Shown here one piece after another: positions 1 through 8,778 of a stretch of DNA of 64,000 bases. Made by a program: the position numbers and the translations under genes. The notes beneath the pieces were generated by a model that ran no database searches, was not told the origin of the DNA, and saw only the letters and a list, made by a program, of their open reading frames with translations. Position 1 is the stretch's first letter; each line of letters starts with the position of its first letter. Origin of the DNA: Archangium gephyra (GTDB lineage: Bacteria > Myxococcota > Myxococcia > Myxococcales > Myxococcaceae); the NCBI RefSeq assembly GCF_001027285.1, contig NZ_CP011509.1:8704501-8768500 (forward strand), read 5' to 3'.

Positions 1-647
1 AGGACTTCCAGGTGGGGCCCTCACCCTCGGACCTGGAGCCCACCCTCGCGGAGCAGGGCTTCCGGCTGCTCGAGGAGGCCGTCGAGGAAGCCGCGTCCCT
101 CCCGCCCCGGCAGTACGAGCTCCGCGCGTACATCGCGCTGGAGCTCCACGGCGATGCGCTCATGCGTAAGGGCCGCATGGAGGAGGCGATCGCCCGCTGG
201 CAGCGGTTCCTCGACCTGTTCCCGGCCGCGAACCGGTTCAACTTCATGAGCGACAAGATCAAGACCGCGCTGGGCGTGGGCTCCAACACCCGCTCGAACG
301 CGGGCGCCACCTTCCCGCAGGCCCTGGAAGACTGCGACAAGAAAGGCATCCTCGAGGGTTACAGCCAGGAACTCCACCGGCGGCTGATGACACGCGGCTA
401 CAAGGCGGCGCGCGAGCTGTTCACCGAGGTGGACACCCGGTGCGGTGAGTCCCGGGAGCTGAAGCCGTACTTGCGCAGCCTGCTCACCTCCTCGGCCCTG
501 TCCGCCGCGCAGGCCCACGACTGCGCCACGTTCCACGAGCTGATGACAACCCGCTTCCTCGCCCTCAACGGCAGCGCGAGCGACACGGCCGGGTACCTCA
601 AGAACTACGTGCCGCACTGCCAGAAGCCGGAGCCCGCGGCGCCCTGA
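1..647 (+). CDS. TPR-like protein, 5' end outside window
   Basis: The reading frame is open to the left edge, so this is probably the 3' part of a longer gene. A GTG at position 12 is the first possible start inside the window but has no ribosome site before it. The visible part of about 211 residues is helical and charged. It includes a TPR-like segment (residues about 45-75, ending in a LDLFP motif) and two cysteine-containing helices further on. No catalytic motif was recognised. It may be a tetratricopeptide-type scaffold, which is inference. It converges with the next gene across 12 bases. Confidence 0.6.
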   Translation, partial: DFQVGPSPSDLEPTLAEQGFRLLEEAVEEAASLPPRQYELRAYIALELHGDALMRKGRMEEAIARWQRFLDLFPAANRFNFMSDKIKTALGVGSNTRSNAGATFPQALEDCDKKGILEGYSQELHRRLMTRGYKAARELFTEVDTRCGESRELKPYLRSLLTSSALSAAQAHDCATFHELMTTRFLALNGSASDTAGYLKNYVPHCQKPEPAAP

Positions 648-659
648 GCCGCGAGCCCC

Positions 660-2984
660 TCAGCGCCTGCGCCAGCTCATCACCCGGGCGAGGAACACGG
701 TGCCGAAGACGAGCACCGTGAAGGCCGCCGTGTAGCCGAGGAAGACGAGCCAGCCCGTGGTGGCTCCGGGGATTCCCACCGAGGGGCTCATCTCCTGGAA
801 CTGCGCGCCGGAGAAGAAGCCGCACGCGAGGCTCACCGGCAGGAAGACGAACACCAGGATGCCCACCATCCGGTCGAACTGGTCCCGCTTGTACTGGTCC
901 AGCTCCGCGGCCTGGTCCTTCATCGCCTCCACCGTCTCCTGCAGTCCGTGCAGCGAGTGCCAGGAGAGGTAGCGCGTGTTGACGTCCGGGTCCTCGCTCA
1001 CGCGCGTGTGCCACAGCGAGTTGGTGAAGAGCATCACGTCGGAGCGCACGCTGCGCGCGGGCCGCAGGCTCTGCCAGCGCGAGGTGCGGTAGCGCTGCTC
1101 CACCTCGGCCATGCGCCGGCTCGTCTCGAAGGCCGAGTAGCGCTGGCCAATCGTCAGCAGGAAGAGGAGGAAGTCCCGGTCGCACGCGAGCGGTCCGCGC
1201 TCCTCCTCCTCGATGAGCAGCTCGAGCCGGGCACCACCCGTCGAGGTCAGCCAGTGCTCCGTCTCGCCCGCCGCGTCGCGGAGCACCCTTCGGCTCTCCG
1301 ACGCGGCCTCCGACGGCAGCTTCTCCAGCGTGGGCTCCGTGCCCGTGGCGAGCGCGTAGAAGAGCCCCTGCATGGAGCGCGAGTCATCGAGCATCGACGA
1401 GCGGCCGCGGGAGATGCGATAGCCCCCGTAGACGAGCCAGCGCTCCGGGCCGAGCGGCGCGAGCCAGGCGGGCAGGCCCCTCAGGGGCTCGAGCTCCCAC
1501 AGCTCCTTGCTCTCCACGAGCGCCGCCTGCTCGAGGGCGAGCTCATAGAGCGAGGTCGCCGTCGCCCGGGGCCGTTCGATCCACACGACGACGAGCCGGT
1601 TCGGGTAGACGGAGACGCGGACGGTGTGGCCCTCGGTGGGCTTCTCGTAGTGCAGCACGTCCGCCTCGGGCGTGGCGCCGAGGAAGGAGTGGACCACCGC
1701 GGGGTGGAAGGACGAGCCCTGGTTGGAGAGATCGCACCGGCGGAAGCCCCGGGACACCAGCTCCGCGTCTGGCGCCGGTCCCCGCCACAGGAAGGGCCGG
1801 GCGAAGACGGTGTGGGCCTTGAGGACATGCACGTGGCGGCCGACGTTGAAGCGGCTCCAGAGGGCCTCCCACAGCTCGCGGCGCGACAGCCGGGTGCCCG
1901 AGTAGGGGCCCGCCACCATCGTCGAGCGGCCCACCGGGCTGGCATAACCGTCCGAGTACCACGGGTCCGAGTAGTCATTGGGCTGGCGCTCGAAACGCCG
2001 GGCCCCCCTGGCGCGCGGATTGCCATCCGGAAGCCGCTCTCCCTCGAGCTCGTCCAGATGGCCCGCGAGGTTGGCGAGCGTCCCCGCGCGCTCGGGGGTG
2101 AGCGAGAAGGCATGCCAGGGCTTGGACTGGTCCGGCCGCGAGATGTGGATGGCCATGAAGTCGAAACCCTGGCCGTAGTGGGTGTTCTCGGTGTCGGTGC
2201 GCGCGAGGAGCCGCAGGACGGTGACGTCCTGGAAGGAGGACAGGAAGAGCGCGTCCACGCGCCGCACGGAGCCGTCCTGCTCGTCACCGAGCGGGATGTC
2301 GAGCTGCACGCGCTGGGCCCGCGACAGCTCGGCACGGTAGAGGCGCTCGTCGGCCTTGAGACGGCGGGAGATGACGGGGGGGATGAGCGCCTCGGGCAGC
2401 TTCGTCAGCTCCACGGAGAGGCGGCCGCGATCCAGCACGGTGGCCATGAGCTCCAGCAGCTCGCGCGTGGGGCGATCCGTCTCCGAGGGCCAGAGGTTCA
2501 AGGCGGCGTAGAACACCGTCCCCAGGGCGCGCTCGTAGTCGCCCACCGTCTCGGTGTGCCCCTGCTCCCACTCGCCCACGTATTCGACGAAGGCCTCGAC
2601 ACCCTCGGGCCAGGCGCCGTGGAGCAGCCGGTACATGGCCAGCATGGTGGCGCAGAGCACGTCCAGGGTGGGCTCGTGGACGCGCAGGGTGAGGGGGCCG
2701 AGCGAGCCCTCGGGCTGCCCCTTTCTCAGCTCCTGGGAGAAGGCGTCGAGCTCCTCGGCGGACAGGAGGACGGCGGCCGTGGTGGAGCGCACTGAGCGCC
2801 GCATCCACTGGGGCAGCTTCCACGCCAGCATGCGGGGATGGGGTGGCAGGGACTCGCCGCGCGAGCCCACGCTGAAGAAGAGCTCTCGCGGTCCCGGCTC
2901 CAATCCGGGCGCGGGCTTCTCGGCGAGCCACTCCACCTGCCCGCCCAGCAACACCTCCACCACCTGTCGCAACTTCGCATCCAT
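660..2984 (-). CDS. Large protein with two C-terminal membrane helices
   Basis: A 774-residue protein of unknown function. About 700 residues form a soluble part without recognised motifs. A predicted helical linker then leads into two hydrophobic segments at the very end (about residues 710-732 and 746-767) separated by a short loop, followed by a basic tail. A soluble N-terminus with two terminal helices is reminiscent of CorA-type metal transporters, but the GMN signature of that family is absent, so I do not assign transport. The ATG at 2984 overlaps, head to head, a possible ATG of the neighbouring plus-strand gene (the CCATGG at 2981-2986). AAGG lies about 8 bases upstream. Confidence 0.75.
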   Translation of the reverse strand: MDAKLRQVVEVLLGGQVEWLAEKPAPGLEPGPRELFFSVGSRGESLPPHPRMLAWKLPQWMRRSVRSTTAAVLLSAEELDAFSQELRKGQPEGSLGPLTLRVHEPTLDVLCATMLAMYRLLHGAWPEGVEAFVEYVGEWEQGHTETVGDYERALGTVFYAALNLWPSETDRPTRELLELMATVLDRGRLSVELTKLPEALIPPVISRRLKADERLYRAELSRAQRVQLDIPLGDEQDGSVRRVDALFLSSFQDVTVLRLLARTDTENTHYGQGFDFMAIHISRPDQSKPWHAFSLTPERAGTLANLAGHLDELEGERLPDGNPRARGARRFERQPNDYSDPWYSDGYASPVGRSTMVAGPYSGTRLSRRELWEALWSRFNVGRHVHVLKAHTVFARPFLWRGPAPDAELVSRGFRRCDLSNQGSSFHPAVVHSFLGATPEADVLHYEKPTEGHTVRVSVYPNRLVVVWIERPRATATSLYELALEQAALVESKELWELEPLRGLPAWLAPLGPERWLVYGGYRISRGRSSMLDDSRSMQGLFYALATGTEPTLEKLPSEAASESRRVLRDAAGETEHWLTSTGGARLELLIEEEERGPLACDRDFLLFLLTIGQRYSAFETSRRMAEVEQRYRTSRWQSLRPARSVRSDVMLFTNSLWHTRVSEDPDVNTRYLSWHSLHGLQETVEAMKDQAAELDQYKRDQFDRMVGILVFVFLPVSLACGFFSGAQFQEMSPSVGIPGATTGWLVFLGYTAAFTVLVFGTVFLARVMSWRRR

Positions 2985-3030
2985 GGGGGCACCTTATAGG
3001 CGCATCCCGTCCGTGCCAGAATCCCGCTTC

Positions 3031-3744
3031 GTGAAGGCAACCCGTCTCCTGTTCCCACGTCTCCTCGGCCTGCTGCTCGGGCTGTTCACCCTCCCCGTCC
3101 TGGCCGCGGATTCCGACAAGCCCACGGTCGCGGTGCTCTACTTCGACTACGAGGGCGCCAACGCCGAGATGCAGCTCCTCAAGAAGGGGCTGGCCCAGAT
3201 GCTCATCTCGGACCTGTCGGCCCACGAGCCCGTGCGCTTCGTGGAGCGGGACCGGCTCCAACAGGTCATGGACGAGCTGGAGTTGAACCAATCCAACAAG
3301 TTCGATCAGGCCACCGCCAACAAGGTGGGCAAGCTGCTCGGGGCGCGCTACCTCGTCCTGGGCGGGTATTTCGACGTGATGAACACCCTGCGCGTGGACG
3401 CGCGGGTCGTCGAGACCGAGACGGGCCGCATCATCCGCTCCGTCGGGGCGCAGAACACGCCGGAGAAGTTCCTCGCGCTCGAGCAGGAGCTGGCGCGGGA
3501 GCTCCACGCCGTCTTCGAGGAGCTCGTCGCCACCCCGGACGAGGCCGGCAAGGCCCCCGCGAAGCCGAAGCCCGTGCGCAAGCCGCGCAAGCTCACGCGG
3601 GACACGGCCCTGCGCTATGCCCGGGCGCTGGACGCGAAGGACAACAAGGATCTGGTGACGGCGAAGAAGGAGCTGAGCGCCGTGGTGAAGGCCCAGCCGG
3701 ACTTCCAGCTCGCGTCCAAGGAGCTGGCGCTGCTGATGAAGTGA
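3031..3744 (+). CDS. CsgG/LpoB-like secreted protein
   Basis: A 237-residue protein with a signal peptide (residues about 1-25, hydrophobic LLGLLLGLF core). A CsgG/FlgO-type fold follows: the opening VAVLYFDYEG strand, a helix, RFVERDRLQQVMDELEL, then LLGARYLVLGGYF and RVVETETGRII. These are the usual landmarks of the CsgG/curli-assembly superfamily (periplasmic or outer-membrane nucleation proteins). The C-terminal 70 residues are Lys/Ala/Pro-rich and end in a TPR-like helix pair. GTG 3031 gives the best signal peptide; an in-frame ATG at 2983 is possible. It ends 3 bases from the convergent next gene. Confidence 0.72.
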   Translation: MKATRLLFPRLLGLLLGLFTLPVLAADSDKPTVAVLYFDYEGANAEMQLLKKGLAQMLISDLSAHEPVRFVERDRLQQVMDELELNQSNKFDQATANKVGKLLGARYLVLGGYFDVMNTLRVDARVVETETGRIIRSVGAQNTPEKFLALEQELARELHAVFEELVATPDEAGKAPAKPKPVRKPRKLTRDTALRYARALDAKDNKDLVTAKKELSAVVKAQPDFQLASKELALLMK

Positions 3745-3747
3745 GGC

Positions 3748-5049
3748 TCAGGGGGCCGTGCAGAGGGCGGCGGCGTCCGGATGGCCGAGCGCCTTCGCGC
3801 GGCAGAAGGCGGCCCGGGCGAGCTCATGGTCCGCGACGGCCTCCTGGGGCCGGCCGGCCGTCTCGGTCTCCTTGGCTCGCGCCTGGTAGGCCTCTCCCAG
3901 CCTGAAGTGGATGTCGGCGATCTCGGGAGCGCTCTCGGCCGCGCGTTGCAGCCACAGCACGGCCTTGTCCACGCGAAGCACCTGCAAGTAGATCAACCCC
4001 AGGTTGTAGCGAGGCTTCCAGAAGCGTGCGTCCAGCTCCGCGGCGCGGGTGAGGCGCTCCACGGCCTCCTTCAGGTTCTGGTGGGCCACCCCCATCCGTC
4101 CCGCGAGGTTCTCCGCCGCCGCGAAGTTCGCGCACAGGAGCGCCTTGTTCATGGCCTCCGCATCGGGCTGGCCCGCCAGGAGGCTCGCCCTGGCCACGTG
4201 GAACCACCCTTCCGGGCTCCACTGAGGTCCCCGGGCCCGCAGCGCCGGGAGCGCCGCGGTGGCCTCGCGGACCCGGTCCTTGTCCGGGACGCCGTCCGAG
4301 AGCTTCGAGCCCAGCTCGAGGAGCATCACGAGCCCCTGTGGGTCCTTCTCCTGGCAATCGGCGGGAGGAGCAGGCTCCGCGTTCACCGCGTAGAGCGCAT
4401 CCACCTTTTCCCGGAGGCTGGGAGCCGTGGAGGACGGGCCGGCCCCGGGACGGTACGAGAGCACGCCCAGGCCCGCGGCCACCGCCACGAGAGCGGCACC
4501 TCCCGCCAGCGCCAGCCGCCGGCCGTCCGCGGGCCGGGCCGAGGGAACCCGCCGCACCGTGGACGCCGACGGAGTCACCTTCACGGGAGCCTCCGTCGCC
4601 GGGGCGAGCGCGGTCTCCTGGCCGTGTGACTCCTTGTACCAGGTGAGGATGGCCACCAGGGAGTTGAGGCTCGTCGCCGCCTCCTGGAGGTCCACCTTCA
4701 CGCCCGTGTCGTCGTGGAGCCCGGCCGCGTGGTCGTGCGAGCTCAGGTTTCCCCAGGCCTGCACCGTCCCCATGTGCGCGAGGATATGGGTGGGGATGAT
4801 TCCGGCGTTGGCCTGCTGGCGGAACTTGGTGATCAGCTCATCGAGCATCGCCTTGCCCGGCGTCTGCTTCAGCTCGGTGCTGACCAGCGAGCGCAGGAGC
4901 ATCTCGAGCACGAGCCGCGCGTTCTGCAACACGCCCTTGTAGTCCCGGTTGCGTCCCCGGGTGGCCAGGGCCACCAGGTCGTCCTGAGCCCTGCCAAAGT
5001 GCGGCGTGAGCTGCTCGATGCGCTGTAGCAGCGGCTCCAGTTCCGTCAT
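3748..5049 (-). CDS. DUF4145-like plus TPR membrane protein
   Basis: A 433-residue protein. The N-terminal 120 residues resemble DUF4145, with an NARLVLEMLLRSLV helix and a HMGTVQAWGNLSSHD segment; this domain is often linked to restriction and other conflict proteins. A Pro/Ala linker and one membrane helix (about residues 180-203) follow. The C-terminal half then contains TPR-like repeats (ARFWKPRYNLGLIYLQ and IADIHFRLGEAYQARA). The topology would place the TPRs outside the cytoplasm. The start was chosen at ATG 5049 because GGGAG lies 5 bases before it; a longer in-frame ATG at 5094 lacks one. The function is unknown. Confidence 0.75.
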   Translation of the reverse strand: MTELEPLLQRIEQLTPHFGRAQDDLVALATRGRNRDYKGVLQNARLVLEMLLRSLVSTELKQTPGKAMLDELITKFRQQANAGIIPTHILAHMGTVQAWGNLSSHDHAAGLHDDTGVKVDLQEAATSLNSLVAILTWYKESHGQETALAPATEAPVKVTPSASTVRRVPSARPADGRRLALAGGAALVAVAAGLGVLSYRPGAGPSSTAPSLREKVDALYAVNAEPAPPADCQEKDPQGLVMLLELGSKLSDGVPDKDRVREATAALPALRARGPQWSPEGWFHVARASLLAGQPDAEAMNKALLCANFAAAENLAGRMGVAHQNLKEAVERLTRAAELDARFWKPRYNLGLIYLQVLRVDKAVLWLQRAAESAPEIADIHFRLGEAYQARAKETETAGRPQEAVADHELARAAFCRAKALGHPDAAALCTAP

Positions 5050-5119
5050 GTCGCTCCCTCTCGTGGGAACCCTACCACCTTCGAGAGTGCCCACGAGCGG
5101 GCGAGGGAGCGCGGACGGC

Positions 5120-5659
5120 TCAGTGCGCCTCTCTCTCGGAGGGCGAGGGAGTGAGGCGCAGCACCGAGCCCTCTCCCGGCTCGAAGAAGGCCTCGTCCGA
5201 GGACTGCTGGCGCAGCCGCTCCAGGGTGCGCCGCTGGTGCTCGGCCCGGGCGATGAGCGAGGAGAAGTCGAAGCGGCCCAGCCGCTCGTCCTTGCGCGAC
5301 AGCCGCCGCAGCGTCCGCCACATCGACAGCCGCCCCTCGGTGCCCAGGCACAGCCCTTCCAGCTCCACCACGCGGCTCAGCGGCGAGTAGCCCGTCAGCT
5401 GCCCGTTGAGCTTCAGGCGTCCGAGCTTCTCGCCCACCCAGGCCATGCCCTGCTTCAGCACATCGCGCTTGAAGCCCAGGGCCGACATCACGCTCTGGAG
5501 TATCGAGCGATCCTCCAGCAACTCCCGCTCGAAGGTCTCCAGGTACTCGCCCACGGCGTTGTCCGCGTTCTCCGCCTTCGCGCGGCGCGCCAGCTCCAGG
5601 CCCAGGATCGAGCCCGCCAGATGATCGTTCAGGTAGATCTTCAACAGCGCCACGTTCAC
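5120..5659 (-). CDS. Conserved hypothetical helical protein
   Basis: A 179-residue, almost entirely helical protein beginning NVALLKIYLNDHLAGSILG, with several Arg-rich heptad-like stretches. It looks like a four-helix or ferritin-like bundle, but no metal-binding pair was found. GTG 5659 is preceded by GGAGG at 5 bases, a strong ribosome site. Similar short proteins are known only as hypotheticals, so no function is assigned. It lies 70 bases from the neighbouring TPR gene on the same strand, possibly one transcript. Confidence 0.65.
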   Translation of the reverse strand: MNVALLKIYLNDHLAGSILGLELARRAKAENADNAVGEYLETFERELLEDRSILQSVMSALGFKRDVLKQGMAWVGEKLGRLKLNGQLTGYSPLSRVVELEGLCLGTEGRLSMWRTLRRLSRKDERLGRFDFSSLIARAEHQRRTLERLRQQSSDEAFFEPGEGSVLRLTPSPSEREAH

Positions 5660-5774
5660 GCCATCCTCCTCGTGCTCGTCCCCACCGTGCGGAGGGTCGG
5701 CATGCCCGGGCGCTGGCGCAGGACGCCATGCCCGGGCGTTTGGAGAGCAGGCGGCGGAGCGGGCCTTCTTCCGC

Positions 5775-6221
5775 CTACCGGGCCTCGTCGGGGTAGCGGA
5801 AGGTCAGGGGAATCTTCACGTCCGGGTGCAGGCTGCGCGTGACGGGGCAGCCGTGCGCCACCTCTTCCAGCCGGGCGCGGTGCGCGGCGGAGAGGCCCGC
5901 GGGCATGTCGATCTCCAGCACCAGCTCGCCAATGCGGCGCGGCGGAGGCGTCATCCGCTTCTCCACCCGGGCGCGCGCATCACCGAAGGGAATCCCCTCG
6001 CGCGAGGCGGCCAGGGACATGGTGGTGAGGGCGCAGGAAGCGAGCGCCGCCCCCACGAGGTCCGTGGGTGAGAAGGACATGCCCGTGCCGCCGTTGTCCT
6101 TGGGGGCCTCGGTGGTGATCTTCGTGCCGGACGGGCCGTGCTCCAGCTTGCAGTGGAAGCCCGGCGCGCTCGCGACGGTCATCACGACGCCGGTGGCGGG
6201 AGTGGGTTGGCTCATGGTCAT
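5775..6221 (-). CDS. OsmC/Ohr family peroxiredoxin
   Basis: A 148-residue OsmC-family protein. Both family cysteines are present: Cys63 in the GAALASCALTTMS helix and Cys125 in GCPVTRSL. The SPTDLVGAALASC segment is diagnostic. Family members reduce organic hydroperoxides, usually with lipoyl or thiol partners, in the cytoplasm. Two ATGs, three codons apart, are possible: AGGAG is 2 bases before the first (6221) and 8 before the second (6215), so the real start may be 6215. It follows the deoxyhypusine-synthase-like gene by 21 bases on the same strand, so the two are likely cotranscribed. Confidence 0.88.
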   Translation of the reverse strand: MTMSQPTPATGVVMTVASAPGFHCKLEHGPSGTKITTEAPKDNGGTGMSFSPTDLVGAALASCALTTMSLAASREGIPFGDARARVEKRMTPPPRRIGELVLEIDMPAGLSAAHRARLEEVAHGCPVTRSLHPDVKIPLTFRYPDEAR

Positions 6222-6242
6222 GGCTCCTGTTCTGACGCCGCC

Positions 6243-7454
6243 TCAGCGGACGTAGGTCTCGTGCTCCGCCGGATCCGGCTTCGGCTCGTCGGGGCTCCAG
6301 TCGATCGTCTTCAGCAGCGACTTGCGGCGCTTCTGCACGTCCTTGTCGAGGAAGGTCACCGCCTCCTGCATCACGTCCATCAGCCGGCGCGGCTTGCGCT
6401 TCATCTTGGTGTCGCTGAGCAGCGCGTGGGTGAGCCACGGGAAGACGGCCGTGACGTCGGTGTGCACGTACATGGAGCCGGCCTCCACGGCCTCCATGGA
6501 CACCTTGCCCCAGGTGTGGCCCTCACCGGCCGGGCAGCTGGAGAGCGCGCCGTTGTCCACCGGGTCCACGCAGAACTGCACGTCGATGTCGAAGCCATCC
6601 GTGGGCACGCCGAGGATCTGGTCCAGCAGCGGCTCGCCCTGCAGCGTGTAGTTCTTGGGCACGCCGCCGCCGAGGATCCAGATGGCCATCTTGTTGGAGA
6701 AGTGGTGGCGGCAGTAGTGCTGGATCGCCGACATCCAGTAGACGTCGTCGTTGATGTCGATCTCGAACTTGAACTCATCGCCCATCAGGCGCTTGAGCTT
6801 GACGGCGTTGAGGAAGATGGAGCCGTCCTGCACGGCGCCCACGAAGATGGGCACGCCGTACTTGTAGCAGGTGGACAGCAGCGAGGGCTGCTTCACGCCG
6901 AGCTTCTTCTCGATGGCCTGGATGTTCTTGCCGAGCAGGTAGTGGAACTCGGGCGTGGTCATCTTGCGCTGGAACTCGGGGCGGCGCAGGAGGGCGGAGA
7001 AGAGCCGGTCGGTGTCCAGCAGGGCCTCCTCCCAGAAGCCCAGGTCGTAGATGCGGATGATGCGGGCCAGGCGGTACTGGAGGTCACCCGCGTTGGGGTT
7101 CACCTCGCGGATGGCGTGGCCGATGATGCGGTGGGCGTCGTGGTAGAGGTTGGCGCCGGTGGTGGTGAGCGCGGAGATGACGCCCTTCTCGATGAGCGGG
7201 ATGATGCAGCTCTGGTGCAGGCCGGCCGGCGTCATGGCGCCCGAGAGCGTGAGGAAGATGGAGGCATCCACCTCCATGGAGCGGCGCATCAGCTCGAACG
7301 CGGTGCGCTCCTGGCGTCCCACGTAGGCCGAGAAGGCGTGCTCGAGCAGCTCGGTGGGCGACTCCTTGCCGGTGATGGGACGCGGATCCGCCTTGCGCGC
7401 TCCCGAGTAGTGGGCGCGCAGGTTCTTTCGGTTGTTCGAGGGGTTCTTTGCCAT
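6243..7454 (-). CDS. Deoxyhypusine synthase-like protein
   Basis: A 403-residue member of the deoxyhypusine synthase superfamily, NAD-dependent aminobutyl-transfer enzymes that use spermidine or related polyamines. Landmarks are FLTLSGAMTPAGLH near residue 70, TTTGANLYHD (about 97-106), and the active-site loop LGGGVPKNY (261-269). Lys267 aligns with the lysine that carries the aminobutyl group in the eukaryotic enzyme, and GHTWGKVS near 315 matches the family's SWGK motif. Bacteria lack eIF5A, so the real acceptor is unknown; polyamine or homospermidine synthesis is the usual proposal. ATG 7454 was used. Confidence 0.85.
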   Translation of the reverse strand: MAKNPSNNRKNLRAHYSGARKADPRPITGKESPTELLEHAFSAYVGRQERTAFELMRRSMEVDASIFLTLSGAMTPAGLHQSCIIPLIEKGVISALTTTGANLYHDAHRIIGHAIREVNPNAGDLQYRLARIIRIYDLGFWEEALLDTDRLFSALLRRPEFQRKMTTPEFHYLLGKNIQAIEKKLGVKQPSLLSTCYKYGVPIFVGAVQDGSIFLNAVKLKRLMGDEFKFEIDINDDVYWMSAIQHYCRHHFSNKMAIWILGGGVPKNYTLQGEPLLDQILGVPTDGFDIDVQFCVDPVDNGALSSCPAGEGHTWGKVSMEAVEAGSMYVHTDVTAVFPWLTHALLSDTKMKRKPRRLMDVMQEAVTFLDKDVQKRRKSLLKTIDWSPDEPKPDPAEHETYVR

Positions 7455-7498
7455 GGCGCGCGATCTACCACCGCCCGCGCGCCGAGGGGAGCACGGGT

Positions 7499-7759
7499 TT
7501 ACTTGCGCTTCTTGCCCTGGGCGTTCTTGTCATCCGCCTCGGGAGTGCCCAGCACGCGCTCGCGCACCTGCTCGGCCGTCAGGTGCCCGGTGTCCGACAC
7601 GACACACGACACGTACGCCAGCTCCGCCAGGACCCGCTTCGCCCGGGCGCGCACCGCCTCGTCCTCGGAGGACAGCAGCTCGGACGCGGCGGAGATGTAG
7701 CTGCTCGCCAGCGACTCGAAGAGGTACACGCGGTTCTCGATGGTGTCGTCCTTGGCCAT
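7499..7759 (-). CDS. Small hypothetical protein
   Basis: An 86-residue soluble protein (starts MAKDDTIENRVYLF, ends in a Lys/Arg-rich tail). It is helical with no recognised motif. ATG 7759 has GGAGG 7 bases upstream, which is why the much longer open frame reaching 8419 was not used; that extension would run through the opposite-strand PHP gene. It may be cotranscribed with the deoxyhypusine-synthase-like gene 44 bases downstream. Confidence 0.62.
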   Translation of the reverse strand: MAKDDTIENRVYLFESLASSYISAASELLSSEDEAVRARAKRVLAELAYVSCVVSDTGHLTAEQVRERVLGTPEADDKNAQGKKRK

Positions 7760-7865
7760 GACGCTTCCTCCCCCGGGGGGACTCACAGGCTGGCGAATCC
7801 AAGGGTTATCCCACATCCTATGGATGGTAGGTGGAGCGTTCAACCCGAGGCCCCTGGAGTGATCG

Positions 7866-8693
7866 GTGATCGACTTGCATTCCCACACCACGGCGAGTGA
7901 TGGCCAACACTCGCCCGCCGAGCTGCTGTCCCTGGCGGCGAGCGCGGGGGTGACGGCGCTGGCGGTGACGGACCACGACACGGTGGCGGGGCTGGCGGAG
8001 GCCGCGGAGGCGGCGAGGGCACACGGGGTGGAGCTGGTGCCGGGCATCGAGGTGTCCGCGTTCGTGCTGAAGAAGGAGGTGCACATCCTGGGGCACTTCG
8101 TGCGGCCGGACTTCCCGGAGCTCGAGCGCTTCGCGGAGCGGCTGCGGGTGGACCGGGAGCAGCGGATGGAGCGGATGGTGGAGCAGATGCGCAAGCTGGG
8201 CTTCCCGGTGCGGATGGAGGAGGTGCGGGCCATCGCCGGGAGCGCGCAGCTGGGGCGGCCGCACCTGGCGCGGCTGCTGGTGGAGCGGGGCTGGTGTCTG
8301 GACGTGAAGGAGGCGTTCGACCGTTTCCTGGGCGCGGGCAAGCCGGCGTGGACGGACCGGTTCAAGCTGGAGGGGCGGGATGCCATCCGGCTCATCCACC
8401 GCGCGGGAGGCACGGCCACGCTGGCGCACCCGGGCAGCTCGAAGCTGGAGCGCTACGACATCCTGCAACTGGCGCGCGAGGGCCTGGACGGGCTGGAGGC
8501 GCTGCACACGGACCACAACCCGAGCGTGCGCGAGAGGTACCTGAAGTTCGCGAAGGAGTTCGACCTGGTGACCACCGGGGGCAGCGACTTCCACGGCGAG
8601 CAGGTGACGCCGGGCAGGCGCCCCGGTGACTCGACGACGCCGCCGGAGAACTTCGCGAAGCTGCGGGCCCGGGCCACGTCGGCGCGGGCGTAG
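7866..8693 (+). CDS. PHP-domain phosphoesterase (TrpH/RNase AM-like)
   Basis: A 275-residue PHP-family metal-dependent phosphoesterase. The opening IDLHSHTTASDG, the AVTDHDTV motif near residue 40, PGIEVSA near 60, the histidine of HILGHF, LAHPG near 185 and the terminal TGGSDFHG supply the expected histidine and aspartate metal ligands. This order matches YciV/RnaAM-type enzymes, which remove 5'-end nucleotides from RNA and hydrolyse 3',5'-nucleoside bisphosphates. GTG 7866 has GGAG 6 bases upstream. The gene stands alone on the plus strand, divergent from the preceding small gene. Confidence 0.88.
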   Translation: MIDLHSHTTASDGQHSPAELLSLAASAGVTALAVTDHDTVAGLAEAAEAARAHGVELVPGIEVSAFVLKKEVHILGHFVRPDFPELERFAERLRVDREQRMERMVEQMRKLGFPVRMEEVRAIAGSAQLGRPHLARLLVERGWCLDVKEAFDRFLGAGKPAWTDRFKLEGRDAIRLIHRAGGTATLAHPGSSKLERYDILQLAREGLDGLEALHTDHNPSVRERYLKFAKEFDLVTTGGSDFHGEQVTPGRRPGDSTTPPENFAKLRARATSARA

Positions 8694-8778
8694 TGGGCAG
8701 ACGGAGAGTGGTACGGACAATCCCCTACCCCGGGTGATGGGGTTGTGCCGGGCCCGCTCCGTCTGTATGCACTGGCCC

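Noticed and set aside
948-2795. Long plus-strand frame opposite the two-helix membrane protein
   Set aside because: Composition is typical of antisense frames in G+C-rich DNA (Arg, Gly, His), and the minus-strand gene has clear membrane helices and a ribosome site.
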